51,604 nucleotides of DNA, from the NCBI RefSeq assembly GCF_021601625.1, contig NZ_BQHR01000029.1, positions 1 through 51,604 on the forward strand, read 5' to 3'. Below are positions 9,599-17,268 of the stretch, one piece after another. Below the pieces are notes generated by a model that was not told the origin of the DNA, ran no database searches, and was given only the letters and a program-made list of their open reading frames with translations. Both the position numbers and the translations under genes were made by a program. Positions within the stretch are counted from its first letter, which is position 1; each line of letters starts with the position of its first letter. The DNA comes from Pseudomonas paraglycinae (GTDB lineage: Bacteria > Pseudomonadota > Gammaproteobacteria > Pseudomonadales > Pseudomonadaceae).

Positions 9599-9610
9599 AT
9601 GCATGCACTA

Positions 9611-9628
9611 AAGCCAGATCTGTGCCAG
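9611..9628 (-). promoter_or_regulatory. Sigma-54-type promoter for the NCS1-racemase operon
   Basis: The minus strand reads TGGCACAGATCTGGCT, with GG (9626-9625) and GC (9614-9613) exactly twelve bases apart as RpoN requires. The -24 half matches consensus fully. The -12 half has GG before GC instead of TT/TG, so it is the weaker of the four such sites in this window. Confidence 0.6.
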
Positions 9629-9807
9629 CCGGCGATCTATGAAAATCATCGCTGATTTCGAAAAGTTATTGAGGAGCGCCAAGTCGTTGAAATACCGGCG
9701 ATATAAATTGACCGTTCGAACAGGTATTTATTTTTCGGGAGGGATTTTGGCGGGCGCCGGGAGGGAGTGTTTTTGGAGCCTGATGTAACTTTTCAGGGCG
9801 CAGAAAC

Positions 9808-9862
9808 GAAAAGTGCACACATAAATGGCACCGATGGTGACATTCGTGTGTACACATTTTTC
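9808..9862. repeat. Imperfect 55-bp inverted repeat between the NCS1 promoter and cysH
   Basis: Arms at 9808-9832 and 9836-9862 pair around a 3-base centre with about 20 matches, one 2-base gap and a few mismatches. The arms contain GTGCACACA and GTGTACACA, and the centre is CACCgatGGTG. It could be an operator, an activator site for the sigma-54 promoter, or a terminator-like structure. The rest of the gene-free interval 9416-9919 holds only the sites listed separately. Confidence 0.5.
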
Positions 9863-9881
9863 AAGACGGGCGGTGAACACT

Positions 9882-9903
9882 GTGGGAGCTGACTTGCTCC
9901 CAC
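9882..9903. repeat. REP-like hairpin downstream of cysH
   Basis: GTGGGAGC (9882-9889) and GCTCCCAC (9896-9903) form an 8-bp stem. This resembles the GTGGGAGC-type repetitive extragenic palindromes common in fluorescent Pseudomonas. It lies 16 bases after the cysH stop and may protect the 3' end of that mRNA. Confidence 0.7.
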
Positions 9904-9919
9904 GGGGCAACAGCGATGC

Positions 9920-10654
9920 TTATGCCTTACTGATGATGTTCCCGGCATGCAACCCGCATTCTTTCTGGGTCGCTTCTTCCCACCACCAGCGACCTTCACG
10001 TTCGTGCTGGTTCGGCAGGACAGGACGAGTGCACGGTTCGCAGCCGATGCTGATGAAACCGCGCTCATGCAGGCTGTTGTACGGCAGCTCCAGCATGCGG
10101 ATGTAGCCCCAGATTTCCTCGCTGGTCATCTGCGCCAGCGGGTTGAACTTGTACAGGGTGCGCTCCGGGGTGGAGAACGCTGTATCGATTTCCATCACCG
10201 CCACGGCACTGCGAGTACCAGGGCTCTGGTCACGACGCTGGCCGGTGGCCCAGGCCTTCACGTCGGACAGTTTGCGGCGCAGCGGCTCGATCTTGCGGAT
10301 CCCGCAGCATTCGCCATGGCCGTCCTTGTAGAAACTGAACAGGCCTTTTTCCTTCACGAACGGTTCAAGTTTCGTGTAGTCCGGCGAGACCAGTTCGATG
10401 TCGATCTTGTAGTGCTCGCGCACCTGATCGATGAAGCGGTAGGTTTCCGGATGCAGGCGGCCGGTGTCGAGACTGAACACCTTGACGTTCTTGTTCAGCT
10501 TCCAGGCCATGTCCACCAGCACCACATCTTCGGCGCCGCTGAAAGATATCCACAGGTCATCGCCGAACTCGGCGAACGCGAGTTTGAGGATGTCCTGCGC
10601 GGATTTGTTGGCATAGGTCGTGGCGAGTTCCACGACGTCGAACGTTGGGCTCAT
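9920..10654 (-). CDS. cysH: Phosphoadenylyl/adenylyl-sulfate reductase (APS type)
   Basis: A 244-residue assimilatory sulfonucleotide reductase, which reduces activated sulfate to sulfite with thioredoxin. The PAPS-reductase fold signature is [12 protein letters not shown] near 35-46. The paired cysteines ECCGIRK (Cys116-117) together with GCEPC (Cys205, Cys208) mark the [4Fe-4S] cluster form that uses APS rather than PAPS. Near the end, ECGLH (Cys233) carries the catalytic cysteine. The ATG at 10654 gives a normal N-terminus. It is divergent from thrH across about 160 bases, as in other pseudomonads. Confidence 0.96.
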   Translation of the reverse strand: MSPTFDVVELATTYANKSAQDILKLAFAEFGDDLWISFSGAEDVVLVDMAWKLNKNVKVFSLDTGRLHPETYRFIDQVREHYKIDIELVSPDYTKLEPFVKEKGLFSFYKDGHGECCGIRKIEPLRRKLSDVKAWATGQRRDQSPGTRSAVAVMEIDTAFSTPERTLYKFNPLAQMTSEEIWGYIRMLELPYNSLHERGFISIGCEPCTRPVLPNQHEREGRWWWEEATQKECGLHAGNIISKA

Positions 10655-10816
10655 CAGGGCGGCTTCCTACAGGTCGGTGGCGCTGGGCGCTCTATATGGC
10701 GGCGATGGTAACAAAAAGCAACGCGCGCCGGGGCAGCCTCTGCGTTGCGCGCTCCAGGTCGAGCCGCTAGAGTTCGGGCTCGCTCGGCTCAATAAACATT
10801 ACAAATGGAGTGTCCT

Positions 10817-11434
10817 GTGGAAATTGCCTGTCTTGATCTTGAAGGGGTGCTGGTGCCGGAAATCTGGATCGCCTTCGCCGAAAAAACCGGAATCGAATCG
10901 CTCAAGGCCACCACCCGGGACATTCCCGACTACGACGTGCTGATGAAGCAGCGCCTGCGCATCCTCGACGAGCATGGCCTGAAGCTTTCGGACATCCAGG
11001 AAGTGATCGCCACCCTCAAGCCGCTGGACGGCGCGGTGGAGTTCGTCAACTGGCTGCGCGAGCGGTTTCAGGTGGTGATTCTGTCGGACACGTTCTACGA
11101 GTTTTCCCAGCCGCTGATGCGTCAGTTGGGCTTTCCGACCTTGCTCTGCCACCGACTGATTACGGATGACACCGGGCGGGTGACCAGTTACCAGTTGCGT
11201 CAGAAAGATCCGAAACGTCAGTCGGTTCTGGCTTTCAAGGGCTTGTATTACCGGGTGATTGCGGCGGGGGATTCCTACAACGACACCAGCATGCTGGGCG
11301 AAGCGGATGCGGGGATTCTGTTCCATGCGCCGGATAACGTGATTCGCGAGTTTCCGCAGTTTCCGGCGGTGCATACGTTCGAAGAGTTGAAGCAGGAGTT
11401 CCTCAAAGCCTCGAACCGCGACCTGTCCCTGTAA
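10817..11434 (+). CDS. thrH: Bifunctional phosphoserine phosphatase/homoserine phosphotransferase
   Basis: A 205-residue HAD enzyme starting MEIACLDLEGVLVPE, with Asp7 as nucleophile in a DLE form of the usual DxD motif. VILSDTFYEF and AAGDSYNDT carry the later HAD motifs. ThrH dephosphorylates phosphoserine and can move the phosphate to homoserine, linking serine and threonine synthesis. I choose the GTG at 10817: GGAG at 10807-10810 gives six-base spacing and the length equals the family's. The upstream ATG at 10805 would overlap that ribosome site. Confidence 0.95.
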   Translation: MEIACLDLEGVLVPEIWIAFAEKTGIESLKATTRDIPDYDVLMKQRLRILDEHGLKLSDIQEVIATLKPLDGAVEFVNWLRERFQVVILSDTFYEFSQPLMRQLGFPTLLCHRLITDDTGRVTSYQLRQKDPKRQSVLAFKGLYYRVIAAGDSYNDTSMLGEADAGILFHAPDNVIREFPQFPAVHTFEELKQEFLKASNRDLSL

Positions 11435-11443
11435 TCACATTCC

Positions 11444-11566
11444 TTGATCGTTCCCATGCTCCGCGTGGGAATGCCGCTATGGACGCTCCGCGTCCACTGG
11501 GACGCGGAGCGTCACGGGATGCATTCCCACGCGGACGGTTCGACGCCTCGACGTGGGAACGATCAA
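11444..11566. repeat. Nested palindromic extragenic repeat between thrH and pabB
   Basis: Outer arms TTGATCGTTCCCA (11444-11456) and its complement (11554-11566) enclose an inner hairpin built of GGACGCTCCGCGTCC (11481-11495) and GGGACGCGGAGCGTC, plus further TGGGAA/TTCCCA pairs. It fills the gap between the convergent genes and may act as a terminator. Elements of this type (GTTCCCACGC...) are widely repeated in fluorescent pseudomonads, from memory. Confidence 0.8.
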
Positions 11567-11582
11567 CGTGGGGCGCTTCTAG

Positions 11583-12926
11583 TTAAAGGGTTTGCAGGGT
11601 TTCGAGCAAAACTCTGACCTTGGTAATCGATTCCTGATACTCCGCCTGCCAGTCCGAATCAGCGACGATCCCGCCACCGCCCCAGCAGCACACCTGTCCA
11701 TCCTTCACCAGCAGACTGCGAATGGCGATGGAGCTGTCCATCTCGCCACGCACGTCCAGATACAGCAACGAACCGCAATACAACCCACGTCGGGTCGGTT
11801 CCAGTTCGTCGATGATCTGCATCGCACGAATCTTCGGCGCGCCGGTGATCGAACCGCCAGGGAAGCTGCCAGCGATCAGGTCCAGAGCATCGCGATCTTC
11901 CGCCAGCTCACCGGTCACGCTGCTGACCAGGTGATGCACGTTCGGATAACTTTCCAGACTGAACAACTCCGGCACCCGCACCGAGCCGATGCGGCAGGTG
12001 CGGCCCAGGTCGTTGCGCAGCAGGTCGACGATCATCAGGTTTTCCGCGCGATCCTTGGGGCTGGCCAGCAGTTCGGCGGCGTTGGCCGCGTCTTCGGCCT
12101 GGCTCGCGCCACGGGGGCGGGTGCCCTTGATCGGGCGGGTTTCCACCTGACGCTGGCTGACTTTGACGAAGCGCTCGGGCGACAGGCTCAGTACCGCGTT
12201 GCCGTCGGGCAGGCTCTGGAAACCGGAAAACGGCGTCGGGCAGGCCTCACGCAGTTTGCAGTAGGCCAGCCATGGATCGCCCTGGCACGGCGCGCGGAAG
12301 CGCTGGGCGAAGTTGACCTGATAGCAGTCGCCGGCCTGGATGTAATGCTGGATACGCTCGAACGCCTGACGGTACTCGTCGGCTGAGAGATCTGCCGCCA
12401 TCGGGCTGCTCAGCTTGAACGGAGTCAGTTCGGCGCCCACCGGTTGGCTGAATACATCGATCAGCCGTTGTTTCTCGCTGGCGCTGACCGAAGGGTGAAA
12501 TACCAACTGGCTGGTTGCCGATTGGTGATCACTGATCAAGGCCCAGTCGTACAGCCCAAAGCGCGCATCGGGCAATTGCAGGTCATCCCGGGCCTGGCTC
12601 GGCAGGTTCTCCAGATGCCGGCCGAAGTCGTAGCTCAGGTAACCGATCAGGCCGCCGGCGAAGGGCAATTCGTACCCATCGGGCAATTGCGCGTCGCCCA
12701 AGCGGGTCAGATTGTCCCGCAGACGTTGCAGGAAATCGTCGCCGCGCTCGTCCGGCAACACCGCCAGTTGTTCCAGCGGCCAGGCGCTGAGCAGGTCATA
12801 ACGGCCACGGTCGGCACTCGGCCGGCCACTGTCGAGCAGCACGGCGCCGGGCGCATGGCGGACGGCCGCGAAATAGTCGGCAGGGTTGGCGCGGTAGGGC
12901 AGCGGGTGTACGGAACAGGTCAACAT
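11583..12926 (-). CDS. pabB: Aminodeoxychorismate synthase component I
   Basis: A 447-residue chorismate-utilising enzyme that aminates chorismate to 4-amino-4-deoxychorismate for folate. The conserved C-terminal domain shows IQAGDCYQVNFAQR, RPIKGTRPRG, LLRNDLGR, HLVSSVTG and the FPGGSITGAPK active-site segment. The motif PIKGT (with Lys) is the PabB type; anthranilate synthases normally have PIAGT. I start at the ATG at 12926 (MLTCSVHPLPYR), the usual PabB N-terminus; an in-frame ATG at 12995 would add 23 residues. No clear ribosome site is visible. It is convergent with thrH. Confidence 0.94.
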   Translation of the reverse strand: MLTCSVHPLPYRANPADYFAAVRHAPGAVLLDSGRPSADRGRYDLLSAWPLEQLAVLPDERGDDFLQRLRDNLTRLGDAQLPDGYELPFAGGLIGYLSYDFGRHLENLPSQARDDLQLPDARFGLYDWALISDHQSATSQLVFHPSVSASEKQRLIDVFSQPVGAELTPFKLSSPMAADLSADEYRQAFERIQHYIQAGDCYQVNFAQRFRAPCQGDPWLAYCKLREACPTPFSGFQSLPDGNAVLSLSPERFVKVSQRQVETRPIKGTRPRGASQAEDAANAAELLASPKDRAENLMIVDLLRNDLGRTCRIGSVRVPELFSLESYPNVHHLVSSVTGELAEDRDALDLIAGSFPGGSITGAPKIRAMQIIDELEPTRRGLYCGSLLYLDVRGEMDSSIAIRSLLVKDGQVCCWGGGGIVADSDWQAEYQESITKVRVLLETLQTL

Positions 12927-12986
12927 GGGCGGGGCAGATCGGCCATCGAGGCGGGGTGGGGATTGTAGTCCTCTCCGATGCCAGAT

Positions 12987-13170
12987 CAAAGTCAAAAGCC
13001 TACCCCCTCACCCCAGCCCTCTCCCCCAAAGGGGGAGAGGGGGAAGGGAGCAGATCTTCATGCTTTTCAAAGCCTGAGTTCGACTCGGTCATTCAGGTCG
13101 ATGTAACTCGAATGTTCAACACCGTCGGCTCCCTCTCCCTCCGGGAGAGGGCTGGGGTGAGGGTGCTTTT
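12987..13170. repeat. MITE-like palindromic element, copy A
   Basis: Inverted arms share CCCTCACCCCAGCCCTCTCCC (left 13003-13023; its complement on the right near 13143-13163). AAAAGC and GCTTTT form the outer ends, with a centre holding TTCAGGTCGATGTA. A second copy lies at 43735-43930 with the same centre and the same TCAAA(A/G)TCAAAAGCC edge. No coding sequence is present. It begins 11 bases after the minus-strand stop at 13182 and ends about 60 bases upstream of the pabB start. Confidence 0.85.
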
Positions 13171-13181
13171 GCTTCTGAGCT

Positions 13182-14168
13182 TCAGCCCTCGACTGCCGGA
13201 ATATGCCCAAACAACTCCTGAGCAAACGCCACCCGCTCTTCAACCGACTCCGTCACGCCGCGCGCCTTGAGCTCTTCCAGATGCGCTTCCACCGCATGGG
13301 TACGCAACGTCAGTCCGCAATCGTTGGCAATCTGGATATTCAGCCCCGGCCGCGCATTCAGCTCCAGAATCAGCGGGCCTTTCTCCTGGTCCAGCACCAT
13401 GTCCACGCCGATGTACCCCAGGCCACACAGCTCATAGCAACCGGCCGCAAGCTTCATGAAACCGTCCCAGTAGGGCAGTTGCACGCCGTCCACCGCGTTG
13501 GTGGTGTCCGGGTGTTTGGTGATGATGTTGTTCAGCCAGGTGCCGCGTAGGGTCAGGCCGGTGGCCAGGTCGACACCGACGCCGATGGCGCCCTGGTGCA
13601 GGTTGGCCTTGCCCCCGGACTGACGGGTCGGCAGACGCAACATCGCCATCACCGGGTAGCCCATCAGCACGATGATGCGGATGTCCGGCACGCCTTCGTA
13701 GCTGATGCTCTTGAAGATCTGGTCCGGGGTCACCCGGTATTCGATCAGCGCCCGATCACGGTGGCCGCCCAGCGAATACAGACCGGTGAGGATGCTGGAG
13801 ATGTGATGCTCCAGCTCTTCGTGGGCAATGATCTTGCCCGACACCGTGCGATAGCGGCCCTCGAAACGGTCGGCGATGACGATGATGCCGTCACCGCCGG
13901 CGCCCTGGGCCGGCTTGATCACGAAGTCGTTGCGCCCGCCGATGATCTCGCCGAGCTTGTCGATTTCCTTCTCCGTGGAAATCACGCCATACAGTTCCGG
14001 CACGTGAATGCCGGCCTTGATCGCGCGTTCCTTGGTGATGATCTTGTCATCGACGATCGGGTACAGGCTGCGCTTGTTGTACTTGAGCACGTAGTCGGCG
14101 TTACGCCGATTGATGCCCATGATGCCCCGGGCTTCCAGGGCCTTCCAGGTCTTCCAGAAACCGAACAT
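13182..14168 (-). CDS. Alpha-L-glutamate ligase-like ATP-grasp protein (RimK-related)
   Basis: A 328-residue ATP-grasp ligase. FVIKPAQGAGGDGI near 82-95 is the ATP-binding glycine loop; DIRIIVLMGYPVMAMLRLPT and LELNARPGLNIQIAN carry the metal-binding Glu/Asn near the C-terminus. The family couples an amino acid or peptide carboxylate to an amine through an acyl phosphate; RimK adds glutamate to ribosomal protein S6, but this branch is distinct and its substrate is not established. Its ATG overlaps the preceding gene's stop by one base (TGATG), so it is translationally coupled to the membrane protein. Last gene of a three-gene operon. Confidence 0.88.
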   Translation of the reverse strand: MFGFWKTWKALEARGIMGINRRNADYVLKYNKRSLYPIVDDKIITKERAIKAGIHVPELYGVISTEKEIDKLGEIIGGRNDFVIKPAQGAGGDGIIVIADRFEGRYRTVSGKIIAHEELEHHISSILTGLYSLGGHRDRALIEYRVTPDQIFKSISYEGVPDIRIIVLMGYPVMAMLRLPTRQSGGKANLHQGAIGVGVDLATGLTLRGTWLNNIITKHPDTTNAVDGVQLPYWDGFMKLAAGCYELCGLGYIGVDMVLDQEKGPLILELNARPGLNIQIANDCGLTLRTHAVEAHLEELKARGVTESVEERVAFAQELFGHIPAVEG

Positions 14169-15703
14169 CAGGCGTCAGCCTTCTTCAGGAAAGCCTTGAA
14201 ACGTACGAGTTCAGTCAGGCGATAACCGCGATAACGACCCATGGCCAGCATGAAGCCCACCAGGATCAGCAGGATCGCCGGGAAGGTGAACACGAAGTAC
14301 ACCAGCTCAGGAACGGTCATGATCAAGTGCGCCAGGGACGCTGCGAACAGCGTGCCGATCGCCACTTTCATGGCATGGCTGGCGCCGCGTTCTTCCCAGG
14401 TGATCGACAGACGTTCGATGGTCATGGTCAGAATCACCATCGGGAACAGCGCCACCGACAGCCCGCGCTCCAGACCGAGTTTGTGACTGAACAGGCTGAT
14501 CGCCGCGATCAGCACCACCACGAACGTCAGCACCACCGACAGGCGCGGCAGCATTTGCAGCTTCAGGTGTTCCAGATACGAGCGCAGCGATAACCCGAGC
14601 GCGGTGATCACGGTAAACAGCAGGATGCCGAAGCCCAGTTGCGTCTCGCGGAAGGCCAAGGCGATCAGCACCGGTGTGAACGTGCCGAGGGTCTGCAGGC
14701 CGATCAGGTTGCGCAGGATCAGGATCACCAGCACGCCGATCGGGATCATCACCATGATCATGAACGTCTGCTGGGTTTGCAGCGGCAGGCCGTACAGCGA
14801 GTATTCGAGGAAGTTGGCGTCGGTGTTTTCGTCGGTCAGCTTGGCCAGACGAATCGCGTTCATCTCGCTGTTGTTCAGGCTGAAGGTCACGTTGGCCTTC
14901 TTGCCGCCGTCGACAGTGATCAGGTTTTCATCACCGCTCCACCACAGCAGGCGGTCGGTCGGCAGGCCTTGTTCGCCGGTTTCCGGGTTGAAGTACAGCC
15001 AGTCGGTGCCGTTGAAGCTGCGCAGCCACAGTTCCGGAGTTTGCGGCTGATCGGCGACGAGGCGGATGGTGTGGACTTTCTCCACCGGCACGTGGGCGAT
15101 GGACAGCAGCAGTTCGACAATCTTGGCTTTGTGCGGCGTCGACGGATCGCCGGCCAGCAGCAGTTTCACGTTGTCGTCGTTGACGTTGTTGACGCGTTTG
15201 ATCGCTTCGCCAATGAAGGTCTCGACGTCGGCCGAGTGCTGGCGGATCGGGGCGAGCAGGGCTTCGGCGGCAATCTTTTCCGGGCCTTCGATGGCCATGC
15301 TGTCGCGGAAGGTCGGGCCTTTGATCTTGGTTTTCTCGGCGGTGTAACGCTTGGTCAGCACCAGGCGGTAATAAAGGGTCTGGTTGCCCTTGGCCCGGCG
15401 TGCCGACCAGGTGACCTTGCGGTTGCCGTCGACACGGTTGACCGCCACACCGTAATTGTTGGAGATGAAGCTTTCATTGAGGCTGACGTAATCGCGGCTC
15501 AGGGGCGGCACGAACATCTGGATCTTGACCGGATCCTTGGTGCTGGCAACGAACTCGACCTTGGCGTCGATGTTCCACAAGTCGTCGGTGGCGTCTTCGG
15601 TCACTGGAATGCCGAGCACGAAAATCTGATAGGCCGTAACCGAAACGCCCAGCAACACCAGGATGGTGATCAGGACTTTCAGGTGGAAGGTTAGAGAACG
15701 CAT
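14168..15703 (-). CDS. Inactive transglutaminase fused to seven transmembrane helices
   Basis: A 511-residue protein. One N-terminal membrane helix (about 8-28) is followed by a large, probably periplasmic region to about residue 310, and then about seven hydrophobic helices to the C-terminus. The soluble region contains a transglutaminase-like core whose Cys, His and Asp positions appear replaced: AKIVELLLSIAHVP lacks the preceding Cys, and LWLRSFNGTDWLYFNPETG lacks the His and ends in Asn. The family is known by this inactive state. It likely binds a peptide or peptidoglycan-like ligand and passes a signal or substrate between the exported protease-like partner and the cytosolic ligase. Starts 5 bases after the upstream gene. 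Confidence 0.87.
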   Translation of the reverse strand: MRSLTFHLKVLITILVLLGVSVTAYQIFVLGIPVTEDATDDLWNIDAKVEFVASTKDPVKIQMFVPPLSRDYVSLNESFISNNYGVAVNRVDGNRKVTWSARRAKGNQTLYYRLVLTKRYTAEKTKIKGPTFRDSMAIEGPEKIAAEALLAPIRQHSADVETFIGEAIKRVNNVNDDNVKLLLAGDPSTPHKAKIVELLLSIAHVPVEKVHTIRLVADQPQTPELWLRSFNGTDWLYFNPETGEQGLPTDRLLWWSGDENLITVDGGKKANVTFSLNNSEMNAIRLAKLTDENTDANFLEYSLYGLPLQTQQTFMIMVMIPIGVLVILILRNLIGLQTLGTFTPVLIALAFRETQLGFGILLFTVITALGLSLRSYLEHLKLQMLPRLSVVLTFVVVLIAAISLFSHKLGLERGLSVALFPMVILTMTIERLSITWEERGASHAMKVAIGTLFAASLAHLIMTVPELVYFVFTFPAILLILVGFMLAMGRYRGYRLTELVRFKAFLKKADA

Positions 15704-15708
15704 GGAAA

Positions 15709-16245
15709 TTACTCGGCGGTATGAGCGGCGATGGCGCAGGCGGGTTTGCCGGCAGCGTATTTAAGACTGGGATCGACCAGCGCATCGAAGCGTTTCAGCG
15801 CCTCGGAGCCGATCAAAAGCGGGTATTGGAACGCACTACGGTCGGTCAGGTTCACTTCGATGCTGCGCATTGCCGAACCCATGCAGATGTCCAGCTCGAT
15901 CACCGGGCGCGCGGTGTACTTCTTGCCTTCTTCAGGGTCGTAGTCGCCGGCGCGGCGCTTGATCTTGCTGACCCGGGCCAGCGGCCGTTCGATCGGGTGC
16001 GAATGCGCGGCGTCGATGGCCAGGTAGAAACGTACCCAGGACTCGCCGTTGCGTTTGAAACGTTTGATGTCGCGGGCGCTCAGGGAGGCGGTTTTCGCCC
16101 CGGTGTCGAGTTTCGCCGCCACTTCCAGGTTGATCCCGTCGAGGGCAGCGTATTCGTTGAGGCCGTACACGGTCTTTTCCCCCGCCGCGGCGAGGCCGGG
16201 CAGGCAAAACAGTGCAAAGAATGTGGGGAAGGGCTTGAGTCTCAT
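15709..16245 (-). CDS. Exported retropepsin-like protein (RimB/'ATP-dependent zinc protease' family)
   Basis: A 178-residue protein with a signal peptide (MRLKPFPTFFALFCLPGLAAAG, in segments; likely cut after AAA). The mature part has AKLDTGAKTASLSA near 45-58, where DTGA matches the active-site triplet of single-domain aspartic (retroviral-type) proteases, and LLIGSEALKRFDALVDP near the end. Databases often call the family an ATP-dependent zinc protease, but the sequence shows neither an ATP nor a classical zinc site. First gene of the operon with the inactive transglutaminase and the ATP-grasp ligase, which suggests it trims or removes what the ligase adds, on the outer side of the membrane. 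Confidence 0.85.
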   Translation of the reverse strand: MRLKPFPTFFALFCLPGLAAAGEKTVYGLNEYAALDGINLEVAAKLDTGAKTASLSARDIKRFKRNGESWVRFYLAIDAAHSHPIERPLARVSKIKRRAGDYDPEEGKKYTARPVIELDICMGSAMRSIEVNLTDRSAFQYPLLIGSEALKRFDALVDPSLKYAAGKPACAIAAHTAE

Positions 16246-16456
16246 AAATCCTGGCGAGCAGCGTTCCGTTCTCGGTTCAGGGCCATGGCATCAGGAAATC
16301 CTGTCTGCCCATGCGCCTTCGTGTGCCTATCAGCTTTTTATGACAAGCCGTGCAAATGACTCGCAAATGCGGGCGGCATTCTAGCACGGTGGTTTTATGG
16401 CGCCAGCGGCGGGACCGGTCTATAACCCTTGGGGCTGATATGAAGGCTTATTAGAC

Positions 16457-16470
16457 GATTGTCGACAATC
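16457..16470. promoter_or_regulatory. PrpR-type operator O1
   Basis: GATTGTCGACAATC is a perfect 14-bp palindrome lying 86 bases before the regulator's ATG and upstream of a possible -35 (TTGACT, 16483-16488). Its core recurs as O2 at 16533-16542. GntR/FCD proteins bind short dyads of this kind. Confidence 0.75.
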
Positions 16471-16532
16471 TGTATTTATCCTTTGACTGATGCGGGCTGG
16501 TTCGCTAGTTTTTGCCGCATTGGATTTGAAGG

Positions 16533-16542
16533 TGTCGACAAT
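16533..16542. promoter_or_regulatory. PrpR-type operator O2
   Basis: TGTCGACAAT repeats ten bases of O1 and lies directly before the ATG at 16543, overlapping the ribosome-site region. Occupancy would block both transcription leaving the promoter and translation start. The two sites are 76 bases apart. Confidence 0.6.
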
Positions 16543-17268
16543 ATGCTGGATCAACTCGATCCCCCGGTGATCAACGGCGACGATTCCGAGACGCTCTCGG
16601 AAAACGTCTTCCGACGCATCCAGGCGGCCATCGTCAAAGGCGAGATCGCCCCGGGCAGCAAGATCTCCGAGCCGGAACTGGCGCGCACCTACGGCATCAG
16701 CCGCGGGCCGCTGCGCGAGGCGATCCACCGGCTGGAAGGCCAGCGCCTGCTGGTGCGCGTACCGCACGTCGGTGCGCGGGTGGTGTCGCTGAGCCACGCC
16801 GAATTGCTCGAACTCTACGAAATCCGTGAATCCCTCGAAGGCATGGCCTGCCGTCTGGCGGCCGAACGCATGAGCGTCGAAGAAATCGACGAACTGCGCC
16901 GGGTGCTGGAAACCCATGAACGCGATGCAGCCTTCCAGGCCGGTGTCGGCTACTACCAGCAGGAAGGCGATTTCGACTTTCACTACCGGATCATCCAGGG
17001 CAGCGGCAACCGCACCCTCACGCAAATGCTCTGCGGCGAGCTCTATCAACTGGTGCGCATGTACCGCATCCAGTTTTCCACCACGCCCAACCGCCCGCGC
17101 CAGGCCTTTGCCGAACACCACCGGATTCTCGATGCCATCGCCGACCGTGACGGCGAGCTCGCGGAATTGTTGATGCGCCGTCACATCGGCGCCTCGAAAC
17201 GCAACATCGCCCGTCACTACCAGGACGGCGCCGACAATAAGACAGCCACTGAACGAGGTGAGTCATGA
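16543..17268 (+). CDS. prpR: GntR/FCD-family regulator of the 2-methylcitrate operon
   Basis: A 241-residue regulator. The N-terminal winged helix-turn-helix ([20 protein letters not shown], then [20 protein letters not shown]) is followed by an FCD effector domain with metal-binding acidic and His residues ([19 protein letters not shown]). ATG 16543 has GAAGGTG eight bases upstream. It is the first gene of the propionate operon and overlaps prpB by four bases (ATGA), so regulator and enzymes share one mRNA and control is probably autoregulatory. The expected effector is 2-methylcitrate or a related intermediate (family knowledge). The symbol is functional; enterobacterial PrpR is an unrelated sigma-54 activator. 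Confidence 0.9.
   Translation: MLDQLDPPVINGDDSETLSENVFRRIQAAIVKGEIAPGSKISEPELARTYGISRGPLREAIHRLEGQRLLVRVPHVGARVVSLSHAELLELYEIRESLEGMACRLAAERMSVEEIDELRRVLETHERDAAFQAGVGYYQQEGDFDFHYRIIQGSGNRTLTQMLCGELYQLVRMYRIQFSTTPNRPRQAFAEHHRILDAIADRDGELAELLMRRHIGASKRNIARHYQDGADNKTATERGES

Noticed and set aside
9827-9839. An NtrC-like GGCACCgatGGTG dyad upstream of the NCS1 promoter
   Set aside because: The half-sites are only three bases apart whereas NtrC sites have about five, so it was kept only as part of the larger inverted repeat.
16459-16542. An N-terminal extension of the GntR regulator starting at 16459
   Set aside because: It would translate through operator and promoter sequence; the ATG at 16543 has the ribosome site and fits the family.
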